From contig NZ_CP016499.1 in the NCBI RefSeq assembly GCF_001713475.1, positions 992,001 through 1,056,000 on the forward strand: a DNA stretch of 64,000 bases. Reading direction: 5' to 3'. Both the position numbers and the translations under genes were made by a program. This document shows, in pieces, positions 8,293 through 18,570 of the stretch (its first letter is position 1; the number at the start of each line of letters is the position of its first letter). The stretch comes from Agrobacterium sp. RAC06. Lineage in GTDB: Bacteria > Pseudomonadota > Alphaproteobacteria > Rhizobiales > Rhizobiaceae. Under the pieces are notes generated by a model. The model made no database searches and was not told the DNA's origin. It saw nothing but the letters and a program-made list of their open reading frames with translations.

Positions 8293-8306
8293 TTGACGCA
8301 GATCAA
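8293..8306 (-). promoter_or_regulatory. FNR/FixK-type box upstream of doxX
   Basis: TTGACGCAGATCAA (on the other strand TTGATCTGCGTCAA) fits the symmetric FNR/FixK/Anr pattern TTGAY-N4-RTCAA exactly. A weak -10-like TAATCT lies at 8266-8271; the box centre is 31 bases from its centre, which is the spacing of a class II activator site centred near -41.5. This is sequence inference only. Confidence 0.55.
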
Positions 8307-8321
8307 TTAGTTATATTGCAC

Positions 8322-8351
8322 ATCTATTAGCATTCAATTTCTAATATAGAT
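8322..8351. repeat. Imperfect AT-rich inverted repeat, possible operator
   Basis: ATCTATTAG (8322-8330) faces CTAATATAGAT (8341-8351) around a 10-base centre; the right arm has an extra TA. It stands out as very AT-rich in GC-rich DNA, just upstream of the FNR-like box. It could be an operator or simply promoter DNA. Confidence 0.3.
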
Positions 8352-8453
8352 ACCCCTACCCCATCGGCGGGCTCCCTGCGGCTGGCCTTGCAGACGCCTC
8401 ACGCCACTCAACGCTGAGGAAAGAAGCGCCCATGCCAGAGATACCCCAACGTC

Positions 8454-8485
8454 AAAAGGCCGGGTGATCGCTCACCCGGCCTTTT
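8454..8485. terminator. Terminator of the alpha operon (after rplQ)
   Basis: A perfect 14-bp stem, AAAAGGCCGGGTGA with TCACCCGGCCTTTT, closed by a TCGC loop, ends in T4 on both strands. It lies 28 bases beyond the rplQ stop and can stop transcription from both directions. Confidence 0.88.
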
Positions 8486-8512
8486 GCACATCCTTCCCTT
8501 AGGGGAAGTAAC

Positions 8513-8935
8513 TTACGCTGCTTCAGCTTCGGCTTCAGCGGCGACGCGGGCCTTGTCGGCTGCGCCCTTGGCATCAACGTCGCGCTCGACGAACTCGATG
8601 ACAGCCATGGCGGCATTGTCGCCCTGACGGAAACCGGCCTTCATGATACGCAGGTAGCCGCCGTTGCGGGTGGCGTAGCGCGTCGCGATGGCGTCGAACA
8701 GCTTGGCAACGACGGTAACGTCGCGGATCTGCGAGATCGCCTGGCGGCGAGCATGCAGGTCGCCGCGCTTGCCGAGCGTTACGAGCTTTTCGACGATCGG
8801 GCGAATTTCCTTCGCCTTCGGCAGGGTGGTGACGATCTGCTCATGCAGGATGAGCGAAGCCGCCATGTTGGCGAACATCGCCTTACGGTGGCTGGCGGTA
8901 CGGTTCAGCTTGCGGCCGGCTTTCTGGTGGCGCAT
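8513..8935 (-). CDS. rplQ: 50S ribosomal protein L17
   Basis: The 140-residue protein begins [20 protein letters not shown], the L17 signature that binds 23S rRNA near the exit side of the large subunit. The core ends near residue 118; the rest is an Ala/Glu-rich tail ([12 protein letters not shown]) usual in alphaproteobacteria. It is the last gene of the alpha operon, 116 bases after rpoA and just before a strong terminator. Confidence 0.98.
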   Translation of the reverse strand: MRHQKAGRKLNRTASHRKAMFANMAASLILHEQIVTTLPKAKEIRPIVEKLVTLGKRGDLHARRQAISQIRDVTVVAKLFDAIATRYATRNGGYLRIMKAGFRQGDNAAMAVIEFVERDVDAKGAADKARVAAEAEAEAA

Positions 8936-9051
8936 TGCTATTCTCCTTTAAGTGCAGGCTCTGTCTCAGAGGCTGCCGTTTCCTGACACATACGGGCATT
9001 CACCCGCAGTTTGACGGGGAAAGGCAGATTTAGAGGCTGCCTTCACTGTTA

Positions 9052-10062
9052 TTAATACTGGTCTTCGTAACGCTTCGCGAGATCTTCGATGTTCTCGGGC
9101 GGCCATGCCGGTACTTCCATACCGAGGTGCAGGCCCATGGAAGCGAGAACTTCCTTGATTTCGTTCAGCGACTTGCGGCCGAAGTTCGGCGTGCGCAGCA
9201 TCTCTGCCTCGGTCTTCTGGATCAGATCGCCGATGTAAACGATGTTGTCGTTCTTCAGGCAGTTTGCCGAGCGGACCGAAAGCTCCAGCTCGTCGACCTT
9301 CTTGAGCAGCGCCGGGTTGAAGGCGAGCTCGGTGACGGCTTCCTCTTCGGCTTCCTTCTGCGGTTCGTCGAAGTTGACGAAAACGCCGAGCTGGTCCTGA
9401 AGGATGCGGGCAGCGAAAGCGACAGCGTCCTCACCGGTGACGGAACCATCGGTTTCGATGGTCATCAGCAGCTTGTCATAGTCGAGAACCTGGCCCTCAC
9501 GGGTGTTTTCGACCTTGTAGGACACCTTCTTGACCGGCGAATAGAGGCTATCGACCGGGATGAGACCGATCGGTGCATCTTCCGCGCGGTTGCGCTCGGC
9601 CGGCACGTAACCCTTGCCGTTGTTCACCGTGAACTCCATACGGATTTCGGCTCCCTCGTCGAGGGTGCAGATCACGTGGTTGGGGTTCAGGATCTCAATG
9701 TCGCCGACCGTCTGGATGTCACCGGCGGTTACAACGCCCGGACCCTGCTTGCGGACAACCATGCGCTTGGCATCGTCGCCGTCCATCTTGATGGCGATTT
9801 CCTTGATGTTCAGGACGATGTCGGTGACATCTTCGCGAACGCCCGGGATAGACGAGAACTCGTGCAGAACGCCGTCGATCTGGACAGCCGTGACGGCTGC
9901 ACCACGAAGCGACGACAGGAGAACGCGACGCAGAGCGTTGCCGAGCGTCAGGCCGAAGCCACGCTCAAGCGGCTCAGCGACGAGCGTCGCCTTGGTGCGG
10001 CCGGAGGAGGAGAATTCCACCTTGTTCGGCTTGATCAGTTCCTGCCAATTCTTCTGAATCAT
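9052..10062 (-). CDS. rpoA: RNA polymerase alpha subunit
   Basis: The 336-residue protein has the N-terminal assembly domain (start [37 protein letters not shown] is the dimer/beta contact motif) and a C-terminal domain from about residue 250. The helix bearing the DNA- and activator-contact arginine is kept ([15 protein letters not shown]). The last residues [15 protein letters not shown] are typical of rhizobia. No rpsD separates it from rpsK, as usual in alphaproteobacteria. Confidence 0.99.
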   Translation of the reverse strand: MIQKNWQELIKPNKVEFSSSGRTKATLVAEPLERGFGLTLGNALRRVLLSSLRGAAVTAVQIDGVLHEFSSIPGVREDVTDIVLNIKEIAIKMDGDDAKRMVVRKQGPGVVTAGDIQTVGDIEILNPNHVICTLDEGAEIRMEFTVNNGKGYVPAERNRAEDAPIGLIPVDSLYSPVKKVSYKVENTREGQVLDYDKLLMTIETDGSVTGEDAVAFAARILQDQLGVFVNFDEPQKEAEEEAVTELAFNPALLKKVDELELSVRSANCLKNDNIVYIGDLIQKTEAEMLRTPNFGRKSLNEIKEVLASMGLHLGMEVPAWPPENIEDLAKRYEDQY

Positions 10063-10159
10063 GATTTTACCTTCCGTTCGCCATCACCATTCAATCGTGA
10101 CGGCCGAATATGAGAAGCACCGGGAAGGCGAACCGCCTGCCCGGCAAAACGAAGAATGA

Positions 10160-10549
10160 TTAGACGCGACGCTTCTTGCGCGGACGGCAGCCATTGTGCG
10201 GGATCGGGGTCACGTCGCGGATGGACGTGATCATGAAGCCGGCAGCCTGGAGGGCGCGCAGAGCGGATTCACGACCGGAGCCCGGACCGCAAACTTCAAC
10301 TTCCAGCGTCTTCATGCCGTGTTCCTGGGCCTTCTTGGCGCAGTCTTCAGCAGCGATCTGGGCAGCGAACGGGGTCGACTTACGCGAACCCTTGAAGCCC
10401 TTGGCACCAGCAGACGACCAGGCAATTGCGTTGCCCTGTGCGTCGGTGATGGTGATCATCGTGTTGTTGAAGGTCGAGTTGACGTGAGCAACGCCCGACG
10501 AGATATTTTTACGTTCGCGACGGCGAACGCGTGTGGCTTCCTTGGCCAT
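10160..10549 (-). CDS. rpsK: 30S ribosomal protein S11
   Basis: The 129-residue protein, part of the platform of the small subunit, ends in the conserved [16 protein letters not shown] and contains the [14 protein letters not shown] element [19 protein letters not shown]. The start [10 protein letters not shown] was chosen over a codon nine residues upstream because it matches the family start. It follows rpsM after 129 bases that contain a long stem-loop. Confidence 0.98.
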   Translation of the reverse strand: MAKEATRVRRRERKNISSGVAHVNSTFNNTMITITDAQGNAIAWSSAGAKGFKGSRKSTPFAAQIAAEDCAKKAQEHGMKTLEVEVCGPGSGRESALRALQAAGFMITSIRDVTPIPHNGCRPRKKRRV

Positions 10550-10620
10550 GGTCTTCCTTTCAGTTGATCTAAGCACCGCCGTAATGCCAGCGGCTACACC
10601 AATCGCGGCAACAGGATGAA

Positions 10621-10656
10621 GGCAGTGGGCATCAGGTCACCCTGACGCCCACTGCC
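10621..10656 (-). other. Intercistronic stem-loop between rpsM and rpsK
   Basis: GGCAGTGGGC-a-TCAGG pairs with CCTGA-c-GCCCACTGCC around a TCAC loop, 15 base pairs with one mismatch. On the coding (minus) strand no T tract follows, so it is more likely an mRNA processing or stability element than a terminator; on the plus strand it is followed by CTTTT. Confidence 0.55.
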
Positions 10657-10678
10657 CTTTTCCGAATGCCGCGAAAAA

Positions 10679-11047
10679 TTACTTCTTCTTACCAGCGATC
10701 GCCTTCGCCGGACCCTTGCGGGTGCGGGCGTTGGTGTGCGTGCGCTGACCGCGAACCGGCAGACCACGACGGTGGCGCAGGCCACGGTAGCAGCCGAGGT
10801 CCATCAAACGCTTGATGTTCATCGCGGTATCGCGACGCAGGTCACCTTCGACCTGGTAGTCGCGGTCGATGGTTTCGCGGATCTGAAGAACTTCAGCGTC
10901 GGTCAGCTGGTGAACGCGCTTGTCAGCCGGAAGACCGACCTTCTCCATGATTTCAGATGCGAACTTCGGTCCAATCCCGTGAATGTAGGTCAGCGCGATA
11001 ACAACGCGCTTCGCAGTCGGGATGTTGACGCCAGCGATACGTGCCAC
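10679..11047 (-). CDS. rpsM: 30S ribosomal protein S13
   Basis: The 122-residue head protein of the small subunit contacts P-site tRNA and the L5 bridge. The N-terminus [15 protein letters not shown] and the basic tail [17 protein letters not shown] are diagnostic. The start codon is GTG, preceded by AAGGAGAA. It is separated from adk by 230 bases that hold no gene, so a promoter in that gap is possible: TTGGTT-N16-TGTAAT at about 11124-11151 on the minus strand is a weak candidate. Confidence 0.98.
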   Translation of the reverse strand: MARIAGVNIPTAKRVVIALTYIHGIGPKFASEIMEKVGLPADKRVHQLTDAEVLQIRETIDRDYQVEGDLRRDTAMNIKRLMDLGCYRGLRHRRGLPVRGQRTHTNARTRKGPAKAIAGKKK

Positions 11048-11277
11048 GCCTATTCTCCTTGCTTCCAGTTGCCATCCGGCAAGTGGTGTCTCGTTACACG
11101 GCCCAAAGGGACCGCAATTACAATTCGGGTTCTCGACAAACCAAAACGATCGAACCCGGTCTCCCAGCGTTTTGGAAGAACGCGCCGATCGCAGTCATGT
11201 CGCGAGTTGGCGCGGTCTTTAGCGGAATCGGCTGCCAAAAGCAACCGGCCCCGCGAAGATTCTTGGACTGCCAGCCT

Positions 11278-11924
11278 TTAGAGCTTGGCGAGAATGGCCT
11301 CGATCTCGCCGGTGACGGCATCGATCTCACCCATGCCGTCGACCGAATGCAGCTTACCCTTGGCGTGGTAATAGCCGATCAGCGGCGAGGTTTCCTTGTA
11401 ATAGGCCTGCAAGCGGGTGCGGACCGTATCACGGTTATCGTCGGGACGACGCTTGAAATGGGTCGAACCACACTTGTCGCAGACGCCATCCACCTTCGGC
11501 TTCAGGTTCTCGTCGTGATAACCGGCGCCACAGTTTGCGCAGGTGTAGCGGCCGGCGATTCGATCCGCGAGGATCTCGTCATCGACGCGGATCTCGACGA
11601 CTGCCGACAGATCGAGGTCCTTGCCCTTGAGCATCGCCTCGGTGGCATCCGCCTGGACGAGCGTCCGGGGAAAGCCATCGAGGATGAAGCCATTGGCACA
11701 GTCGGGCGCATCGATGCGCTCGGAGACGATGGCGATGACGATATCGTCGGAAACCAACTTGCCAGCATCCATGACGGCCTTGGCGCGCTTGCCGACCTCC
11801 GTGCCCGCGGATACCGCGGCACGGAGCATGTCACCGGTGGAGAGCTGCGGAATGCCGTGCTTCTCCACGATCCGCTGGGCTTGGGTTCCCTTCCCCGCGC
11901 CCGGCGGTCCTAACAGAATCAGTC

Positions 11925-11928
<4 letters not shown>
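11278..11928 (-). CDS. adk: Adenylate kinase with Cys4 LID
   Basis: The 216-residue enzyme interconverts ATP+AMP and 2 ADP. The P-loop is [10 protein letters not shown] (residues 7-16), and the AMP-binding DGFPRT motif is at 84-89. The LID domain carries four cysteines, C130, C133, C150 and C153, in [10 protein letters not shown] and CDKCGSTHF, so it probably binds a structural zinc instead of the hydrogen-bond network of enterobacterial Adk. The start codon overlaps the secY stop by four bases (ATGA), giving translational coupling. Confidence 0.98.
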
Positions 11929-13265
<1,337 letters not shown>

Positions 13266-13463
13266 AGAATTCTCCGCAAACCTAAACCGGCGACGGTAAT
13301 CCGTCGAAACCGGAGGCTATTCGTTCAAACTGTTTTTAAGAAAACAGGGCGCGGGAGAAGTTGCGAACAACCGCATGCCTCACACTCGTGTTTTCCAGAT
13401 GACCCGGAAGACGAAACGACGTCCATTCCGTCCTGGGATCGTGAGGCTCACATATGGGAGCAA

Positions 13464-13494
13464 AATCGCCCGGTGTGAAGCACCCCGGGCGATT
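13464..13494 (-). terminator. Terminator-like hairpin between rplO and secY
   Basis: On the coding strand AATCGCCCGG pairs perfectly with CCGGGCGATT (10 bp, 11-base loop) and runs into TTTTGC. It follows the rplO stop by 9 bases. It may end or attenuate the spc transcript, leaving secY-adk to be read through or driven from the remaining 200 bases. Confidence 0.6.
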
Positions 13495-13503
13495 GTCTTT
13501 CAC

Positions 13504-13983
13504 TTATTCAGCGGCTTCCTTGGCTGCTTCGAGCAGCTTGATGGAACCGCCGGCCTTTTCGATCTTCTCGACGGCTGCCTTGGAGGCGCCGGCGACTTCG
13601 ATCGTGACCTTGGCCTTCAGTTCGCCATCGGAGAGCACGCGCACGCCGTCCTTGGTGCGACGGATCACGCCGGCTGCCTTGAGCGAAGCGGCATCAACCG
13701 TTGCCTTGGCGTCGAGCTTGCCAGCATCGATCGCGGTCTGAATACGGCCGAGCGAAACGGTGACGTATTCCGATGCGAAGATGTTGTTGAAGCCGCGCTT
13801 CGGCAGACGACGGTAGATAGGCATCTGACCGCCTTCGAAGCCGTTGATGGCAACGCCAGAACGAGCCTTCTGACCCTTGACGCCGCGACCACCGGTCTTG
13901 CCCTTGCCAGAACCGATACCGCGACCTACGCGGATACGTTCCTTGGAAGCGCCTTCGTTGTCTTTGATTTCATTCAGTTTCAT
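13504..13983 (-). CDS. rplO: 50S ribosomal protein L15
   Basis: The 159-residue late-assembly protein of the large subunit starts [20 protein letters not shown] and contains the glycine/arginine-rich rRNA-binding loop [19 protein letters not shown]. The C-terminal [18 protein letters not shown] element is also typical. The start was taken at this ATG instead of 19 codons upstream, which would overlap rpmD. Confidence 0.98.
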   Translation of the reverse strand: MKLNEIKDNEGASKERIRVGRGIGSGKGKTGGRGVKGQKARSGVAINGFEGGQMPIYRRLPKRGFNNIFASEYVTVSLGRIQTAIDAGKLDAKATVDAASLKAAGVIRRTKDGVRVLSDGELKAKVTIEVAGASKAAVEKIEKAGGSIKLLEAAKEAAE

Positions 13984-13999
13984 GATGACTTCCCCCGTC

Positions 14000-14209
14000 T
14001 CACTTCTCGTCGACGACGCGAACGAGATGCTGGACAGCACGGATCATGCCACGAACGGAAGGTGTATCTTCCAGGGTGCGGACCCGGTGCATCTTGTTGA
14101 GGCCCAGACCAACCAGCGTTGCGCGCTGGACAGCCGGACGGCGAATAGGCGAACCGATCTGCTCGACCGTGATCGTCTTTGCTTCAGTCTTCTTCGTAGC
14201 CTTGGCCAT
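14000..14209 (-). CDS. rpmD: 50S ribosomal protein L30
   Basis: The 69-residue protein has the L30 core [19 protein letters not shown] and [22 protein letters not shown] short lysine/threonine-rich leader ([11 protein letters not shown]) precedes it, as in other rhizobia. It lies in the usual rpsE-rpmD-rplO order with 14-16 base gaps. Confidence 0.97.
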   Translation of the reverse strand: MAKATKKTEAKTITVEQIGSPIRRPAVQRATLVGLGLNKMHRVRTLEDTPSVRGMIRAVQHLVRVVDEK

Positions 14210-14223
14210 GGATCAGACTCCTC

Positions 14224-14793
14224 TTATTCTTCAGCTGCGTTGCCAGAAGCAGCGCGGCGAGCCTGGAGGGTAGCATACTTCAGACCACGCTGAGCAGCGA
14301 CGTCCTTCGGATGCACCTGGTGCTTCAGGGCGTCGAAGGTAGCGCGAACCATGTTGTACGGGTTCGACGAACCGGTCGACTTGGCGACAACGTCGGACAT
14401 GCCGAGCGTTTCGAACACGGCGCGCATCGGACCACCGGCGATGATACCGGTACCGGCCTTGGCGGAGCGCAGCAGAACCTTGCCGGCGCCGTGGCGGCCA
14501 TTGACGTCGTGATGCAGCGTACGGCCGTCACGCAGGGGAACGAAGATCAAGTCGCGCTTTGCAGCTTCGGTCGCCTTGCGGATGGCTTCCGGCACTTCAC
14601 GTGCCTTGCCATGACCGAAGCCTACACGGCCCTTCTGGTCGCCGACGACGACGAGGGCTGCGAAGCCGAAACGACGGCCGCCCTTGACGACCTTGGCGAC
14701 GCGGTTGATGGCGACCAGCTTGTCGACAAACTCGCTATCGCGCTCTTCACGGTTCTGACGGTCATCCCGCGAACCACGCTTTTCTTGTGCCAT
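14224..14793 (-). CDS. rpsE: 30S ribosomal protein S5
   Basis: The 189-residue protein helps decoding accuracy and sits with S4 at the mRNA entry site. Conserved blocks are [20 protein letters not shown] and [20 protein letters not shown], and the C-terminal [13 protein letters not shown]. It is separated from rplR by an unusually long 143-base spacer rich in stem-loops. Confidence 0.98.
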   Translation of the reverse strand: MAQEKRGSRDDRQNREERDSEFVDKLVAINRVAKVVKGGRRFGFAALVVVGDQKGRVGFGHGKAREVPEAIRKATEAAKRDLIFVPLRDGRTLHHDVNGRHGAGKVLLRSAKAGTGIIAGGPMRAVFETLGMSDVVAKSTGSSNPYNMVRATFDALKHQVHPKDVAAQRGLKYATLQARRAASGNAAEE

Positions 14794-14842
14794 TGTCCTT
14801 TTCCTTTTTCTTTTCCGGGTGCAATCGGCAGATTACGCAAAG

Positions 14843-14927
14843 TTCCACCCTGCCCTGTCGGGTCAAGGTGGAATCCGGTGTGACCGGCATAAAGCCGGAA
14901 ATCCACCCGGACGCAAGCCCGGGTGGA
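14843..14927 (-). other. Three tandem stem-loops in the rplR-rpsE spacer
   Basis: Three hairpins follow one another: TTCCACC/GGTGGAA (14843-14849 with 14867-14873), CCGGC-ataaa-GCCGG (14884-14898), and a perfect 9-bp TCCACCCGG/CCGGGTGGA (14902-14910 with 14919-14927). Read on the coding strand they lie between the rplR stop and the rpsE start. The outer two share the TTCCACC/GGTGGAA arm sequence, so alternative pairings are possible. Confidence 0.6.
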
Positions 14928-14936
14928 AATTCAGTC

Positions 14937-15299
14937 TTAGAAGGTCAGACCACCTTCACGCGCCGCTTCGGCGAGAGCCTTGATGCGGCCGTGATAGATG
15001 AAGGCGCCACGGTCGAAGACAACTTCGTTCACGCCAGCCTTGACGGCGCGCTCGGCAACCAGCTTGCCAACGGCAGCAGCTGCTGCGATGTCGGCTCCGG
15101 TCTTGAGCTCGGCCTTCAGGCCACCATCGAGGGTCGAGGCAGCCGCAAGGGTCTTGCCAGCGACGTCGTCGATGATCTGAGCGTAGATGTTCTTCGAAGA
15201 GCGATGTACCGACAGACGCGGACGGCCATTTGCCACCGCCTTGATCTGACGCCGTACGCGGTTCGCACGGCGAACAAGTGCTTCTTTTCTGCTTGCCAT
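14937..15299 (-). CDS. rplR: 50S ribosomal protein L18
   Basis: The 120-residue protein brings 5S rRNA to the central protuberance with L5. The family motifs [20 protein letters not shown] and [22 protein letters not shown] are intact. It follows rplF by 12 bases and precedes the structured spacer before rpsE. Confidence 0.98.
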   Translation of the reverse strand: MASRKEALVRRANRVRRQIKAVANGRPRLSVHRSSKNIYAQIIDDVAGKTLAAASTLDGGLKAELKTGADIAAAAAVGKLVAERAVKAGVNEVVFDRGAFIYHGRIKALAEAAREGGLTF

Positions 15300-15311
15300 T
15301 TCGCGCGATCC

Positions 15312-15845
15312 TTACTTCTTCTTGCCTTCTTTGCGGACGATCCGCTCTTCGGCATACTTGACGCCCTTGCCCTTGTAGGGCTCCGGACCGCGATATTCGC
15401 GGATCTCGGCGGCAACCTGGCCGACCTGCTGCTTGTTGATGCCGGACACGATGATTTCGGTCGGCTTCGGAACAGCAATCGAGATGCCAACCGGCGGCTC
15501 ATAGACGACATCATGGCTGAAGCCGAGTGCCAGCTGCAGGTTCTTGCCCTGAAGCGACGCACGGTAACCAACGCCGTTGATTTCGAGCTTGCGCTCGTAA
15601 CCGTCCTTAACACCCTTCAGGATGTTTTCGATCATCGTGCGGGACATGCCCCACTTCGAACGAGCATCCTTGGAGTCGTTGTTCGGCTGAACGACAACAG
15701 CGTTGTCTTCGAGCTTCACGGAGATTTCGTCGTTTGCGACGAAGAAAAGTTCACCCTTCGGGCCCTTGACGGAGACCTTCTGGCCTTCGACAGAGGCGGT
15801 CACACCAGCCGGAACCGGAACGGGCTTCTTACCGATACGAGACAT
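15312..15845 (-). CDS. rplF: 50S ribosomal protein L6
   Basis: The 177-residue protein near the factor-binding site starts [15 protein letters not shown] and has the two L6 repeats; [20 protein letters not shown] at the C-terminus is the family signature. It sits in the normal spc order between rpsH and rplR. Confidence 0.98.
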   Translation of the reverse strand: MSRIGKKPVPVPAGVTASVEGQKVSVKGPKGELFFVANDEISVKLEDNAVVVQPNNDSKDARSKWGMSRTMIENILKGVKDGYERKLEINGVGYRASLQGKNLQLALGFSHDVVYEPPVGISIAVPKPTEIIVSGINKQQVGQVAAEIREYRGPEPYKGKGVKYAEERIVRKEGKKK

Positions 15846-15888
15846 AGTTTTTATCCTGTCTGTTCGCTATGGAGATCACCTGCCCGTC

Positions 15889-16287
15889 TTAGAAGACGGA
15901 GCAGAGTACCTCACCACCAACGTTCTGTTCGCGAGCCTGGTGATCGGCCATCACACCCTTCGGAGTCGAAAGGATGGTGATGCCGAGGCCGTTCGCGACC
16001 TGCGGGATGGACTTAACCGAGACATAAACTCGGCGGCCCGGCTTGGATACGCGGCCGATTTCGCGAATGACCGAAGAACCTTCGTAGTACTTCAGTTCGA
16101 TCGTGATCTCGGACTTGCCATTGTCGTAATCGACCTGGCTGTAGCCACGGATGTAGCCTTCGGCCTGCAGAACGTCGAGAACGCGGGCACGGAGCTTGGA
16201 GGCCGGGGTGGTGACAGAGCTCTTGCGGCGAGCGGCACCATTCCGGATACGGGTGAGCATATCGCCCAACGGATCAGTCATCGTCAT
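15889..16287 (-). CDS. rpsH: 30S ribosomal protein S8
   Basis: The 132-residue primary 16S rRNA-binding protein starts [18 protein letters not shown] and ends [22 protein letters not shown], both diagnostic. In E. coli S8 is the translational repressor of the spc operon, acting at the rplE mRNA region; whether that target exists here cannot be judged from the sequence alone. Confidence 0.98.
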   Translation of the reverse strand: MTMTDPLGDMLTRIRNGAARRKSSVTTPASKLRARVLDVLQAEGYIRGYSQVDYDNGKSEITIELKYYEGSSVIREIGRVSKPGRRVYVSVKSIPQVANGLGITILSTPKGVMADHQAREQNVGGEVLCSVF

Positions 16288-16299
16288 ATTGGCGTCTCC

Positions 16300-16605
16300 T
16301 TACCAGCTCGACTTCACAACGCCCGGCACCTTGCCGGTGTTGCCAAGCTCACGAAGCGCGATACGCGACATTCCAAGCTTGCGGTAGAATGCACGCGGAC
16401 GACCAGTGACTTCGCAACGGTTGCGAATACGGGTCTTGGAGCCATCGCGCGGCAGTTCTGCCAGCTTCAGGGTGGCCTTGAACCGCTCTTCAATCGAAAG
16501 AGACTGGTTCATGATGATCGCCTTGAGCCCGGCGCGCTTTGCGGCCTGGTTTGCGACGATCTTGCGGCGGCGCTTGTTCTTTTCAACTGCGCTTGTCTTC
16601 GCCAT
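16300..16605 (-). CDS. rpsN: 30S ribosomal protein S14 (zinc-free long form)
   Basis: The 101-residue protein has the C-terminal signature [20 protein letters not shown]. It lacks the CxxC pairs of the short zinc form, so it is the long, zinc-independent type usual in proteobacteria. Confidence 0.98.
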   Translation of the reverse strand: MAKTSAVEKNKRRRKIVANQAAKRAGLKAIIMNQSLSIEERFKATLKLAELPRDGSKTRIRNRCEVTGRPRAFYRKLGMSRIALRELGNTGKVPGVVKSSW

Positions 16606-16638
16606 ATTGAAGTTCCTCTTCTACGCTCGTCGTTACGG

Positions 16639-17196
16639 TTACTGACGGAACGGGAAGTTGAACTCTTTCAGAAGAGCCCGAGCTTCGTCGTCGTTGGTCG
16701 CCGTCGTGCAAACGATGATGTCCATGCCCCACATCTGATCAACCTTATCGTAGTTGATCTCCGGGAACACAATGTGCTCCTTGATGCCCATGGCGAAGTT
16801 GCCACGGCCGTCAAAGGACTTCGGGTTCAGGCCGCGGAAGTCGCGAACGCGCGGAAGCGCGATGTTGACCAGGCGGTCCAGGAACTCATACATGCGGGCG
16901 CCGCGCAGGGTGACCTTTGCGCCGATCGGCATGTGCTCGCGAACCTTGAAGCCAGCGATCGAGTTGCGGGCCTTGGTGATGACCGGCTTCTGGCCGGCGA
17001 TCGCAGCAAGGTCAGCAGCAGCAACGGTGGGCTTCTTGGAGTCGGCAGTTGCCTCACCCACGCCCATGTTGATGACGATCTTGTCCAGCTTCGGGATCTG
17101 CATCTCGTTGGCGAAGGAGAACTGCTCCTGCATCGCCTTGCGGATGCGGTTTACGTATTCAACCTTGAGCCGCGGCTCGTACTTGGACTCAGCCAT
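16639..17196 (-). CDS. rplE: 50S ribosomal protein L5
   Basis: The 185-residue 5S rRNA-binding protein shows [16 protein letters not shown] and [16 protein letters not shown], classic L5 motifs. Its start codon lies 8 bases inside the end of rplX, so it is translationally coupled to L24. Confidence 0.98.
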   Translation of the reverse strand: MAESKYEPRLKVEYVNRIRKAMQEQFSFANEMQIPKLDKIVINMGVGEATADSKKPTVAAADLAAIAGQKPVITKARNSIAGFKVREHMPIGAKVTLRGARMYEFLDRLVNIALPRVRDFRGLNPKSFDGRGNFAMGIKEHIVFPEINYDKVDQMWGMDIIVCTTATNDDEARALLKEFNFPFRQ

Positions 17197-17497
17197 CGAT
17201 CACTTCTCCCGAACGCTTGGCCACACGAACCTTCTTGCCGTCGACGACCTGGAAACCGACGCGGGTCGGCTTGCCGTCCTTGTCGACGATCGCGATGTTC
17301 GACAGATGGATCGAAGCTTCCTTGCTGATGATGCCGGCTTCCGCGGTCTGCGTCTGGCGCTGGTGGCGCTTGACAACATTGATGCCACGGACGACCGCAC
17401 GGTCTTCCTTCGGCATGACCTGGAGGACTTCGCCCGAACGGCCCTTGTCCTTGCCAGCGAGTACGACGACCTTGTCGCCCTTACGAATCTTGTTCAT
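17189..17497 (-). CDS. rplX: 50S ribosomal protein L24
   Basis: The 102-residue assembly-initiator protein carries a KOW motif near its N-terminus ([20 protein letters not shown]) and the family block [19 protein letters not shown]. It overlaps rplE by 8 bases. Confidence 0.98.
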   Translation of the reverse strand: MNKIRKGDKVVVLAGKDKGRSGEVLQVMPKEDRAVVRGINVVKRHQRQTQTAEAGIISKEASIHLSNIAIVDKDGKPTRVGFQVVDGKKVRVAKRSGEVIDG

Positions 17498-17511
17498 CGC
17501 TCGTCGCTCCC

Positions 17512-17880
17512 TTACAGTACTTCCGGAGCCAGCGAGATGATCTTCATGTGGTTCTTGGCGCGAAGTTCGCGCGGAACCGGTCCGAAGATACGGGTGCCGA
17601 TGGGCTCTTTCTTGTTGTCGATAAGAACAGCTGCGTTGTTATCGAATCTGATGACGCTGCCGTCGGCGCGACGGATGTCCTTGGCGGTGCGCACGACAAC
17701 CGCCTTCATCACGTCACCCTTCTTCACGCGGCCGCGCGGAATGGCTTCCTTGATCGAAACGACAATAATGTCGCCGATGGAAGCGTACTTGCGCTTGGAG
17801 CCGCCCAGCACCTTGATGCACATGACACGACGTGCGCCGGAATTATCCGCCACGTCGAGGTTAGTCTGCATCTGAATCAT
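17512..17880 (-). CDS. rplN: 50S ribosomal protein L14
   Basis: The 122-residue protein bridges to 16S rRNA. Signatures are [20 protein letters not shown] and [15 protein letters not shown]. It is the first gene of the spc unit here, since a terminator-like hairpin and a 229-base gap separate it from rpsQ. Confidence 0.98.
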   Translation of the reverse strand: MIQMQTNLDVADNSGARRVMCIKVLGGSKRKYASIGDIIVVSIKEAIPRGRVKKGDVMKAVVVRTAKDIRRADGSVIRFDNNAAVLIDNKKEPIGTRIFGPVPRELRAKNHMKIISLAPEVL

Positions 17881-18010
17881 GTCAGGTCGCCTTCTTGTTG
17901 TAACCCGAACGGTTGGGCCGAGGCCCCCTATTCCGGCTTATGATAAATTTCTGGTGTGCGCGGGAAGACAAATACAGGGTGGTTTCCCATATGGGACCTT
18001 CCGTGCGCTC

Positions 18011-18041
18011 AAAGCAAAAGAACGCCCGATTCCGAGCGTTC
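18011..18041 (-). terminator. Rho-independent terminator after rpsQ (end of S10 unit)
   Basis: On the coding strand GAACGCTCG-gaat-CGGGCGTTC forms a 9-bp stem (one T-G pair) followed by TTTTGCTTT. It lies 69 bases past the rpsQ stop and would end or attenuate the S10 transcript before rplN. Confidence 0.72.
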
Positions 18042-18071
18042 TCAGCCAGTGGCCTGCTTCATACAGATTTC

Positions 18072-18096
18072 TGCGCAAGGTGCAAGCCCTTGCGCA
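18072..18096 (-). other. Perfect 9-bp stem-loop downstream of rpsQ
   Basis: TGCGCAAGG and CCTTGCGCA pair perfectly around a 7-base loop, 13 bases after the rpsQ stop and before the T-tract terminator. It may protect the 3' end of the S10 transcript. Confidence 0.55.
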
Positions 18097-18109
18097 GGAA
18101 GTCCGTAAA

Positions 18110-18346
18110 TTAAGCCTGGGCGGTGATAACCGTCCAGCACTTGTCCTTGGAGATCGGAGCGCATTCCTGGATGGAAACGACGTCACCGGTCTTGAACTGA
18201 TTGTTTTCGTCATGTGCCTTGTACTTCTTGGACCGGCGAACGGTCTTCTGAAGCAGAGGATGGGCGAATCGACGCTCAACGCGAACAACGATGGTCTTGT
18301 CGTTCTTATCGCTGACAACTACGCCCTGCAGAATGCGTTTCGGCAT
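18110..18346 (-). CDS. rpsQ: 30S ribosomal protein S17
   Basis: The 78-residue early 16S rRNA-binding protein starts [20 protein letters not shown] and contains [17 protein letters not shown], typical of S17. It closes the rplP-rpmC-rpsQ trio and is followed by two stem-loops, the second a likely terminator. Confidence 0.98.
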   Translation of the reverse strand: MPKRILQGVVVSDKNDKTIVVRVERRFAHPLLQKTVRRSKKYKAHDENNQFKTGDVVSIQECAPISKDKCWTVITAQA

Positions 18347-18358
18347 ATTTCTCGGTCC

Positions 18359-18559
18359 TTAGGCCTTGGCTTCTGCCGCCTTCTGGCGGGCAATGGTTTT
18401 CACGCGTGCGATGTCACGACGGACTTCCTGAATACGGGAAGACTTCTCGAGCTGGCCGGTGGCCTTCTGGAAGCGCAGGTTGAACTGCTCCTTCTTCAGC
18501 TTTGCAAGCTCGTCGTTCAGCTGGTCAGCGCTCATGGCGCGTACGTCTACGGCTTTCAT
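18359..18559 (-). CDS. rpmC: 50S ribosomal protein L29
   Basis: The 66-residue, two-helix protein at the exit tunnel, part of the docking site for trigger factor and SRP, starts [20 protein letters not shown]. The ATG at 18559 leaves an 11-base gap to rplP; longer readings would overlap rplP and are not homologous. Confidence 0.96.
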   Translation of the reverse strand: MKAVDVRAMSADQLNDELAKLKKEQFNLRFQKATGQLEKSSRIQEVRRDIARVKTIARQKAAEAKA

Positions 18560-18570
18560 CGACTTGATCC

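Noticed and set aside
8431..8467. Short ATG reading MPEIPQRQKAG before the rplQ terminator
   Set aside because: Only 11 codons, no ribosome site, and it runs into the terminator stem.
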